This document shows, one piece after another, positions 45,257-52,499 of a stretch of 64,000 bases of DNA; positions within the stretch are counted from its first letter, which is position 1; each line of letters opens with the position of its first letter. The position numbers and the translations under genes are program-made. The stretch lies in the NCBI RefSeq assembly GCF_900491745.1, contig NZ_UETR01000009.1, positions 132,972 to 196,971 of the forward strand, read 5' to 3'. Source of the DNA: Amarolinea aalborgensis. GTDB taxonomy: Bacteria; Chloroflexota; Anaerolineae; SSC4; Amarolineaceae. Below the pieces are notes generated by a model that did no database searches, was not told where the DNA came from, and was given only the letters and a program-made list of their open reading frames with translations.

Positions 45257-46248
45257 AAGTTGCCGTCGTCGGGGTGGGCGCGATGGGGCGCAACCATGCC
45301 CGCATCTTCGCCGAAATGCCGCAAACCCACCTCGCGGCTGTGGCCGATGTGGATGCTGAGGCGGCTGCGCAGGTGGCGCGGACGTACAAAGCGGAGGCCT
45401 ACGCCGATTTCGAAAGAATGTTGGCGGTTGAGCGACCCGATGTGGTGTCGGTGGCAGTGCCCACGCGGCTGCACCAGCCGGTGGCCGTGGCTGTCCTGGA
45501 AGCGGGCAGCCATGTCTTTGTGGAAAAACCGCTGGCGCTTTCGGTCGCTGATGGTCAAGCGATTCTCGATGCCGTGCATCGCACCGGCCGCAAACTGGCC
45601 GTGGGTCACATCGAACGCTTCAACCCAGCCGTGGTCGAGCTCAAACATCTCCTGGATGAAGGGCAACTGGGGCGCATCTTTCAACTGCGCTCGCGACGCG
45701 TCGGCCCCTTTCCGCCCCGCGTTGAAGATGTGGGCGTGGTGTTTGACCTGGCAACGCACGAGGTCAACATCCTGGAGTATCTGACGAAAGCACGTGTGAC
45801 CTCGCTGTATGCGGAAACCGCGCGCGAGATTCACGCCGCACACGAAGATCTATTATCGGGCGTTCTGAAGTTTAGCAATGGCGCGGTTGGCGTGCTGGAC
45901 ATCAACTGGCTGACGCCGAAGAAGTTCCGTGAACTGACGATCATCGGTGAGCGAGGCATGTTTGCCGTCAACTACTTGACCCAGGAGCTGCAGTTTTTCG
46001 AGAACAGCAGCGCCAGCAACGGCCAATGGGAAGGGCTGACGGCATTGATGGGCGTGAGCGAAGGGCGCGTGGTGAAATACGAATTGAAGCGCAAAGAGCC
46101 GTTGCGCGCAGAGTTCGAATCTTTTGTCAGCGCCGTGATTGAGAATCACCCGCCGCTGATTGACGGCGCCGAAGGCCTACGCGCCGTGTTATTGGCCGAG
46201 AAGATCGTCGAATCGGGCCGCACACACCAAATCATCCGACTGACGTGA
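45250..46248 (+). CDS. Gfo/Idh/MocA oxidoreductase, WbpB-like
   Basis: The 332-residue NAD-dependent sugar dehydrogenase begins LKVAVVGVGAMGRNHARIF (Rossmann GxGxxG), then HVFVEKPLALS (EKP motif) and VGHIERFNPAV, FDLATHEVNIL. WbpB oxidises the 3-hydroxyl of UDP-GlcNAcA, producing the substrate for a WbpE aminotransferase and then WbpD, encoded just upstream. The aminotransferase is not in the window. It overlaps the upstream gene by 7 nt. Confidence 0.88.
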   Translation: MLKVAVVGVGAMGRNHARIFAEMPQTHLAAVADVDAEAAAQVARTYKAEAYADFERMLAVERPDVVSVAVPTRLHQPVAVAVLEAGSHVFVEKPLALSVADGQAILDAVHRTGRKLAVGHIERFNPAVVELKHLLDEGQLGRIFQLRSRRVGPFPPRVEDVGVVFDLATHEVNILEYLTKARVTSLYAETAREIHAAHEDLLSGVLKFSNGAVGVLDINWLTPKKFRELTIIGERGMFAVNYLTQELQFFENSSASNGQWEGLTALMGVSEGRVVKYELKRKEPLRAEFESFVSAVIENHPPLIDGAEGLRAVLLAEKIVESGRTHQIIRLT

Positions 46249-46323
46249 CGCCTATCGCACGCGTTGCATCGAGGGGGCGCCGCCGCAGACCGGAGCGCGG
46301 CGTCCGAACCCATCAAATTTGAT

Positions 46324-46443
46324 TTGCCAAAGGTTTTGGGCTGTGCTAAGATGGCCCGATTTTGGGCGCCTTCCTCGCAGCGACGCGTTGGAAGGTGATC
46401 TTTTGTTGACCTTTGTTTTACTGGCCCAACATGACAAAGGTCA
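46324..46443 (+). promoter_or_regulatory. Promoter and leader of the methyltransferase gene
   Basis: TTGCCA (46324-46329), 17 nt, TAAGAT (46347-46352) with a TGC extended -10. The leader of about 200 nt contains TGACCTTTGT (46407-46416) facing ACAAAGGTCA (46434-46443), a perfect 10-bp hairpin or operator. The rest of the 46249-46566 gap has no gene. Confidence 0.55.
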
Positions 46444-46566
46444 TGGCCGTCTTGGTGAACAAAATGTCATCATCCCCGCGCCTGTTGTTCATCTAGGTTT
46501 CATCTTGCGGCCTTAGGATAAGAGCGGAAAAATAGGATTTTTCGCGGCCTAGACCTATATCTTAAT

Positions 46567-47316
46567 GTGGAGTACGAGAAAAGATTGGCTTCCGCCCAGA
46601 TAGATCACGAATATCATCCTGACTGGCTCAACACCGTGGCCTTAGGACAGTACCTGGATCATGTTGAACGCCAGTTTATCTTGTCAACCTTAACCCGTGA
46701 TCCCTCCGTACACAAACTGGTGGATTTATCGGGCGGTTCTGGACGCATTGCCGTTCCCTTGGCTCAGCTTGGATACGATGTGACGGTGACTGACGTCTCG
46801 ATCATCCCGCTGCGTCGCTTGCGCCAAAAAGATCATTCGATTCGAGCGGAACTGGTGGATGCCACAACGCCTGTGCTTCCTCTGGCCGATGGCAGTGTAG
46901 ACGCCGCGTTGTGCATCCAGGTTCCCTTCTACGTAGAGGATGGACGCAACTGGTTTTTTCGTGAAGTGCACCGAGTCGTTCGCCCGGGGGGCTGGCTGAT
47001 CGTCACCTCCACCAATCGCCTGTCTTACAAAGGGTGGCTTCGTCGCTTCCTGCTTGTGCTGGGACGGATGGAGCCGCAATCGTGGCATCGCTTTGAGTAT
47101 GTCTCCACGCCCGTTGACATGGAGACACGCTTGAACCAGGCAGGCTTCTCGGTGGAGCGTCACCTCGGCTACAACTGGGCGCCAACACTGCGTTTTTCTG
47201 ATACCGCGCTGCTGCCGGTGTACACAACGATCGAACGGCTCGTGGGGCTTGATCGCATACCAGCGCTCAGTCCCTGGGTCATCACCAGTGCACGCCGCAT
47301 GCCGCTCGACGCCTGA
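46567..47316 (+). CDS. Class I SAM-dependent methyltransferase
   Basis: The 249-residue protein has motif I VDLSGGSGRIAVPLAQLGYDVTVTD, then DATTPVLPLADGSVDAALCI and FREVHRVVRPGGWLIVTS (post II). It would methylate a small molecule or sugar; the location suggests polysaccharide decoration, not proven. GTG at 46567 is the only standard start in the open frame; no ribosome site is seen. Confidence 0.82.
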   Translation: MEYEKRLASAQIDHEYHPDWLNTVALGQYLDHVERQFILSTLTRDPSVHKLVDLSGGSGRIAVPLAQLGYDVTVTDVSIIPLRRLRQKDHSIRAELVDATTPVLPLADGSVDAALCIQVPFYVEDGRNWFFREVHRVVRPGGWLIVTSTNRLSYKGWLRRFLLVLGRMEPQSWHRFEYVSTPVDMETRLNQAGFSVERHLGYNWAPTLRFSDTALLPVYTTIERLVGLDRIPALSPWVITSARRMPLDA

Positions 47317-47433
47317 CCGCCCACGGACGCGAGCAAAAGGTTACAAGAATGGACGGTATACTTTGCTCTATACAACAATGACTGCCCACCGTTGGCTGCC
47401 GTTCTCCCAGACTGCACACGGAGGGAATTCGAC

Positions 47434-50232
47434 ATGACGCATCAAACGCTGACTCAATGGGTTGCAGCTTTGATTTGCCTGGCTGTGCTCTTACTGGCCC
47501 CGGCGGCGAGCGCCACCAGAGCGACCCAGGATGCACCGGTTTCTGCGGACGCGCCTGCGGTGACGGCGCCGGCTGCGCCTGGCCCCCCGGCCTCGCGCCC
47601 TGGCATCTACTTCAAGGATGATTCGTCGTTTTGGTATGGCACGGCCGATACCAATCGTTATCACCTGGACGGCACCGTGATGAACTGGTCATGGGCTTAC
47701 CTGGAAACTGGGTACGGCAGCTATCGCCCTGATCGCGTCAACTGGCTCTTGAGCCAATCAACAGCCAAAGGCAAAAAGGGCGCGTTCGCCATCAGTCCTT
47801 ACGGCGGCGGCCGCTCGTATGAAACGGGCGTGCGCGATTTGCCTGCCTACATGTGGGACACGAACAGCTATCCGGCGGCCGACGTAGATCAGTATACGTT
47901 TGAAATTTGTAAGTTCTCTGGTCCGGCCTGCGCCAATGCAAACGCCGATCACCGACGCTTACCCATGTACTGGCGTCCAGCCTTCCTGCAGCGTTATCGG
48001 GCGCTGGCGCAGTATTACGGCGAACGTTACATGAACGATACACGGCTCGAGTTCGTGGCCATGGGCTTTGGCACCTACGGTGAAGCCCATATGGTCAACT
48101 CAACCGAAGATAAGTACATCATGGAACTGGCCATGCACGCCGATGGCATTACGAATTACACGCAGGCCTGGCGTGACTACACAACCGACGTCGTAGATGC
48201 TTTTTATGACGCGTTCAGTGTGTACGATGCCAACCAGGGACGACGGGTGTTGAAGAAGCAGCTGCTTGTACAGATCGCTTCGTTTACCTACCAGGTGAGC
48301 GAGCGCCGCGACATGGGGGATTATGCCGCCAGTCTCGGCATCGGCATCTCACTCAACGGCCTGACCCCGGACTTCAACTTTGCTGAAGTCGGCGATGGCC
48401 TTTCGGGTTGTCAAAACTGCGGCATGTACGATGTGTTGAACTTGCATTACAATCAAGTGCCAACCGTATTCGAGACCTACTGGTACATGCTGCAAAGCCC
48501 CCGTTCATTCTACTGGGGCTTGCTCAGCGGCCTGGATAAACACGCCTATTACCTGCGCCTGGATGAGTCATTGTTCGTGGAGAACAATTCAAGCCCTTAC
48601 CCGGCGCCGCCCCCCAACATTGATCGCACCGAGTACCTTAACATGATCCAGCGTTGGCGGCCTTATGTGGGCGCCAACCTGAGCAATACGCCCAGCGTGT
48701 GGGTGGTGATGCGCGACCATCGTAATCCCATCTACTACGACTACGCCTTCGAGGAGTCGTCGTTCTTCCCGCAGTTGGGCAATTTCGAATTCTGGCTCTA
48801 TCAAAACGACAACGTACTTGGTGGTCATACCGTGCCAGAGTCCAACGATCCCTTCATCAGCCCGGATCCGGCCATCAATCCGGCCGCGGGCTGGCCCAAC
48901 AGCTGCGGCGGCATCCCGTGCTTCTCGACCTCCTATGTCTACGGGCTGGGGAACTGCGGCGCGCCGGCTGGGGCGGGGCCTGCCTACTGTAACACCAACG
49001 CGTACAATCCCGATTTGCCGAGCGGCATGGAAGGATGGGTTGTACGGCGCACGGCGCAGGAAACCAACAACCCTTACATGTGGCTGCGGGTGCATCCTGA
49101 CTACATCACCGTCGGCAAGAACACCGTGGACATCAAGGTAACCTACGCCGACATGGGCGCCGACACGTGGTCGCTCGATTATGAGGCCATTGGCGGCGTC
49201 ATGCGCTCCGCCACGCCGAACGGCGGCGCCAATGCTTACGTGACCAAGACCAACAGCCGCACCTGGAAAACGGCGACGTTCCACATCACCGATGCGCGCA
49301 TGGGCAAGGGGCTGCGCACGGATGATGGCGGCCTGGCCGAGAGCGATTTCCGCATCAACGCTCGCGGCGACGGCAATGAGTGGATTCACATGGTGGATGT
49401 CAAACTGCTGCAGCATGAGGTCGAACCGACGCCAACAGCGACGCCGACGGTGACGCGCACGCCTACGGCAACACCCACGAATACATCAGCGCCAACGAGT
49501 ACGCCGACGCCAACGAACACGCCCACGCCGACAAAGACGCCGACCGTGACCCCGACGCCCACGATTACTCCCACGCCGACCCCCAGCGTTGGCTCCATCC
49601 AGGGCGTCGTATTCGAGGATTTGAACCAGAATTGGGTTCTCGACCCCGGCGAACAACCGATCGCGGGAGCCATCATCACGCTGCGCCGCGGCGCCGCCGA
49701 TCTGAGTCAAATCACGACCGGGGCGAATGGCGCTTATGCGTTCACCTCACTGACGCCAGACCAGTATCAAGTCAGAGAGACAGACCCGCCCGGCTACACG
49801 TCTACCAGTCCAAACAGTTGGCTGCTCGTCGTTCAGGCCGGCGTGACGCTCACGCAGAATTTCGGCGATATTCCCAAAGCTCGCGCGCAAGGCTTGGTTT
49901 ATCTCGATGTCAATCAGAACGGTCAGCCAGACGTGAACGAGCCGCGCCTGAGCGGGGTTGACATACGCTTGCATCGCGACGTCAATCAAAACGGTCAGCT
50001 CGACGCCGCGGACGCACTGCTGGGGACCACGTCCAGTGACAGCAGCGGACAATATCGGTTCCTTGCACTCGATCCCGGCGCTTACCTGGCGCAGGAAGCG
50101 GCGGTTCCCAGCGGCTATGCCGTCATCGGCAACACCGTGCGCGCCTTTAACATTGCAAATACAGAAACCATCACGGTCAACTTTGCGCACACGCGCTTCA
50201 TGCAGTGGTACTTTCCGTTGATGGGCCGCTAA
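47434..50232 (+). CDS. Secreted TIM-barrel glycosidase-like protein with SdrD-B domains
   Basis: The 932-residue protein starts at ATG 47434 (GAGGG 8 nt upstream) with a signal peptide. Residues about 45-480 look like a TIM-barrel glycoside hydrolase (GTVMNWSWAYLETGYGSYRPD, FVAMGFGTYGEAHMVN, LGIGISLNGLTPDFNF), and a beta domain follows to about 670. A Thr-Pro linker (EPTPTATPTVTRTPT...) leads to two SdrD-B/Cna-B-type domains (GVVFEDLNQNWVLDPGEQPIAG and GLVYLDVNQNGQPDVNEPRLSG). The Asp/Asn-rich loops could bind calcium. It ends QWYFPLMGR, the tail shared with other secreted proteins here. Perhaps it trims or binds the polysaccharide at the surface. Confidence 0.8.
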   Translation: MTHQTLTQWVAALICLAVLLLAPAASATRATQDAPVSADAPAVTAPAAPGPPASRPGIYFKDDSSFWYGTADTNRYHLDGTVMNWSWAYLETGYGSYRPDRVNWLLSQSTAKGKKGAFAISPYGGGRSYETGVRDLPAYMWDTNSYPAADVDQYTFEICKFSGPACANANADHRRLPMYWRPAFLQRYRALAQYYGERYMNDTRLEFVAMGFGTYGEAHMVNSTEDKYIMELAMHADGITNYTQAWRDYTTDVVDAFYDAFSVYDANQGRRVLKKQLLVQIASFTYQVSERRDMGDYAASLGIGISLNGLTPDFNFAEVGDGLSGCQNCGMYDVLNLHYNQVPTVFETYWYMLQSPRSFYWGLLSGLDKHAYYLRLDESLFVENNSSPYPAPPPNIDRTEYLNMIQRWRPYVGANLSNTPSVWVVMRDHRNPIYYDYAFEESSFFPQLGNFEFWLYQNDNVLGGHTVPESNDPFISPDPAINPAAGWPNSCGGIPCFSTSYVYGLGNCGAPAGAGPAYCNTNAYNPDLPSGMEGWVVRRTAQETNNPYMWLRVHPDYITVGKNTVDIKVTYADMGADTWSLDYEAIGGVMRSATPNGGANAYVTKTNSRTWKTATFHITDARMGKGLRTDDGGLAESDFRINARGDGNEWIHMVDVKLLQHEVEPTPTATPTVTRTPTATPTNTSAPTSTPTPTNTPTPTKTPTVTPTPTITPTPTPSVGSIQGVVFEDLNQNWVLDPGEQPIAGAIITLRRGAADLSQITTGANGAYAFTSLTPDQYQVRETDPPGYTSTSPNSWLLVVQAGVTLTQNFGDIPKARAQGLVYLDVNQNGQPDVNEPRLSGVDIRLHRDVNQNGQLDAADALLGTTSSDSSGQYRFLALDPGAYLAQEAAVPSGYAVIGNTVRAFNIANTETITVNFAHTRFMQWYFPLMGR

Positions 50233-50234
50233 GC

Positions 50235-51551
50235 ATGGCGCAGGCCGATGATGGTAGATCAGGCCGGCAGGTCGGACGAGGTTTCCTGGCTTTCGGCATA
50301 GCCGTCACAGCCATGGCCGGGCTCCTGATCCTGGGCGCGCCAGCGAGCGCCGCACAACCGATGATGGGCAGCTTGCTGACCCCAACGCCTACCGTGGATG
50401 TCAACCAGGCGCCGGATGTCTTCTGCGGCAGCAGCGTGCAAGGCGATACGCGCGGACAGCCAGCCAATGTGACGACTTACGCCTGTCGCAGCGATTGGCA
50501 AGAAACTGGACCTGAGGCTGTTTTTCAGTTCCACTTTCTGGAGCCGCAGCCGGTGACGATCAGCCTGGCGTCGCTGTTGCCCGGGGTGGACCTGGATGTC
50601 TTCCTGCTGGCGTCGGCTGACCCGGCGAGCTGCGTGGCCGCCGGCGACAGCGGCCTGGCGTTGGCGGACTTGCCCGCCGGCCAGGATTACGTGCTGGTGG
50701 TGGATGGGTATCAGGGCAGTGCAGGGCCGTTCCATTTGACGATTCAGTGTCCGTTTGGCCCCCAGGCTACGGCGACCCCGACGCCTACGCCTACGCTGAC
50801 AGCGACCCCCACGCGTACACCGACGTCAACCGCGACGGCGACCGCCACCGCCACCCTCACGGCCACCGCCTCCCCTACGGCGACGCCAGGGCCGCGGCGG
50901 TTGCCCCTGGTAGGATGGCGTATGGCGCCGACGCCAACGCCGCCGGTGCAAACGCTGGTGTTGCAGCTGGGGCGGAATGGGTTCAGCGATCAGCAGGACA
51001 CGACGCTAGATAGCTGGCGCCCAACGACGGCCCAGGGTAACTCGACAACCTTGCTGGCGCGCTGGAATCGTAGTGCGCAGATAGATGAAAAGACGCCGCT
51101 GCTGCGCTTTGGCTTGGCCCCGCTCCCCACCGCCGCGCATGTGGTTTCGGCCAGTCTGGAAGTGTACGTCGTCGAGCGGAGTTTGCAGACAGACATGGTT
51201 CTGCAGGCCTACGGGTTGCAGCGTGCGTGGAGCGAATTGGCTGCAACCTGGGAACTGGCAACCAGCTCTGTCCGCTGGACAGCGCCGGGCGCGAATGGCC
51301 CTGGCCAGGATCGTGATTTTGGTCCGACCGCCGCAACGCCCATCAGTGCGGTCGGTCGCTGGTATGACGTGGACGTGACGCACGTGCTGCGGCGTTGGCA
51401 GGTCAACCGTCAGACCAATCATGGCCTGGCCCTGAAGGCAAGCGCCGGCAGCGAAAATGCCAATGTAGAGTTTATAATGGCGAGCGCCCAATTTCCCGTG
51501 GCCGCACAGCGACCTAAATTAGTGATAACTTATTGGACGCCATTGTTCTAG
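50235..51551 (+). CDS. Secreted PPC- and DNRLRE-domain protein
   Basis: The 438-residue protein has a signal-type hydrophobic segment (LAFGIAVTAMAGLLILGAPASA), a PPC-like beta domain (FQFHFLEPQPVTISLASLLPGVDLDVFLL, QDYVLVVDGYQGSAGPFHLTIQC), a Thr-Pro linker and GPRRLPLVGWR, an internal echo of the C-terminal tail seen elsewhere. A C-terminal DNRLRE domain follows (LVLQLGRNGFSDQQDTTL, LLRFGLAPLP, DVTHVLRRWQVNRQTNHGLAL). It starts 2 nt after the preceding stop. It has no enzyme motif and is probably structural or adhesive. Confidence 0.8.
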   Translation: MAQADDGRSGRQVGRGFLAFGIAVTAMAGLLILGAPASAAQPMMGSLLTPTPTVDVNQAPDVFCGSSVQGDTRGQPANVTTYACRSDWQETGPEAVFQFHFLEPQPVTISLASLLPGVDLDVFLLASADPASCVAAGDSGLALADLPAGQDYVLVVDGYQGSAGPFHLTIQCPFGPQATATPTPTPTLTATPTRTPTSTATATATATLTATASPTATPGPRRLPLVGWRMAPTPTPPVQTLVLQLGRNGFSDQQDTTLDSWRPTTAQGNSTTLLARWNRSAQIDEKTPLLRFGLAPLPTAAHVVSASLEVYVVERSLQTDMVLQAYGLQRAWSELAATWELATSSVRWTAPGANGPGQDRDFGPTAATPISAVGRWYDVDVTHVLRRWQVNRQTNHGLALKASAGSENANVEFIMASAQFPVAAQRPKLVITYWTPLF

Positions 51552-51565
51552 AGGAGGATTATTCC

Positions 51566-52330
51566 ATGATCGAGGGAGGCATTCGAAGAAGGGGGAACCA
51601 GCGCATCGGCTGGCTCGAACTGTTCGACCTCACGGATGACGAGCAGGCGGTTCAACGGAGGCGTCTGCAAAAAATGATGAATGAACGGGTTTACTTGATT
51701 GTCAAGCGCGCTTTTGATATCGTCGTGGCTTCGCTGCTTCTGATCATCCTGTCGCCCTTGTTCCTCATTTTGGCGCTGGCCGTGAAGCTGGATTCGCCCG
51801 GCCCGGTCATATTCGTCAGTCCGCGCGCGGGCAAAAACGGCAGGCCTTTTCCTTTCTTCAAGTTTCGCTCGATGTACAACGGTGTCAATCACTTAGCCGC
51901 GCACCAAGAGTTCGTCAAGCAGTATCTGAATGGCGACAACGAGCACGGCGCCCATGACCACAACGGCAATCATATCTTCAAGCCGGCTGTCATCAAACAG
52001 GGCGTGACGCCGGTTGGTCGCATCCTGCGCAAGACAAGCCTGGATGAGCTGCCGCAGTTGATCAATGTGCTGCGCGGCGAGATGTCGCTCGTTGGCCCGC
52101 GGCCCCCCATGCCCTATGAGTTGGCCTACTACAAGGATTGGCACATGCGCCGCTTGGATGTGACGCCCGGCCTCACCAGCCTGGCGCAGGTCAATGGCCG
52201 CAGCAGCCTGCCTTTCGACAAAAGCGCCAGCCTGGACATCGAATATATCGAAAATCGCACGTTCTGGCTTGACCTACGCATTTTGCTGGCCACCGTTCCG
52301 GTCATTCTGACGATGCGTGACGCCGGCTGA
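51566..52330 (+). CDS. Undecaprenyl-phosphate sugar phosphotransferase (WbaP/PglC type)
   Basis: The 254-residue protein has the short phosphoglycosyltransferase core: [64 protein letters not shown] and [34 protein letters not shown], then [16 protein letters not shown]. It transfers a sugar-1-phosphate to undecaprenyl phosphate, the first step of repeat-unit assembly. ATG at 51566 follows GAGGAGG by 8 nt. It closes the locus and is followed by a strong terminator. Confidence 0.93.
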   Translation: MIEGGIRRRGNQRIGWLELFDLTDDEQAVQRRRLQKMMNERVYLIVKRAFDIVVASLLLIILSPLFLILALAVKLDSPGPVIFVSPRAGKNGRPFPFFKFRSMYNGVNHLAAHQEFVKQYLNGDNEHGAHDHNGNHIFKPAVIKQGVTPVGRILRKTSLDELPQLINVLRGEMSLVGPRPPMPYELAYYKDWHMRRLDVTPGLTSLAQVNGRSSLPFDKSASLDIEYIENRTFWLDLRILLATVPVILTMRDAG

Positions 52331-52357
52331 TCCGGCGCGATCTTTTAGCTGACAGTA

Positions 52358-52414
52358 CACCGGCTTTGGCGTTCGCTGGCTATCACCAGTTCGGCCAAAA
52401 CCGGTGCTTTTTTT
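52358..52414 (+). terminator. Rho-independent terminator of the polysaccharide locus
   Basis: CACCGGCTTTGGC (52358-52370) faces GCCAAAACCGGTG (52394-52406) with one mismatch, the loop holds a small CTGG/CCAG hairpin, and CTTTTTTT follows. A second short hairpin, CGCCGG-CCGGCG, overlaps the preceding stop codon at 52321-52337. Confidence 0.85.
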
Positions 52415-52450
52415 GTCCGCCGCCCCGCGATGCAGTCTGTGTCATGTACT

Positions 52451-52480
52451 TTGGGCTGTCTCTCCTGTCCGTGCTAAAAT
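52451..52480 (+). promoter_or_regulatory. recJ promoter
   Basis: TTGGGC (52451-52456), 18 nt, TAAAAT (52475-52480) with a TGC extended -10. The start of recJ is 20 nt downstream. Confidence 0.55.
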
Positions 52481-52499
52481 AACGGGGGAGACGGCTGTC

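Noticed and set aside
46252..46437. 61-codon minus-strand frame in the gap before the methyltransferase
   Set aside because: No ribosome site, no recognisable features, and it overlaps a promoter on the other strand.
47357..47374. TATACT and TATACA as a promoter for the secreted glycosidase gene
   Set aside because: No -35 element at an acceptable distance; may be weak or the gene may be read through from 46324.
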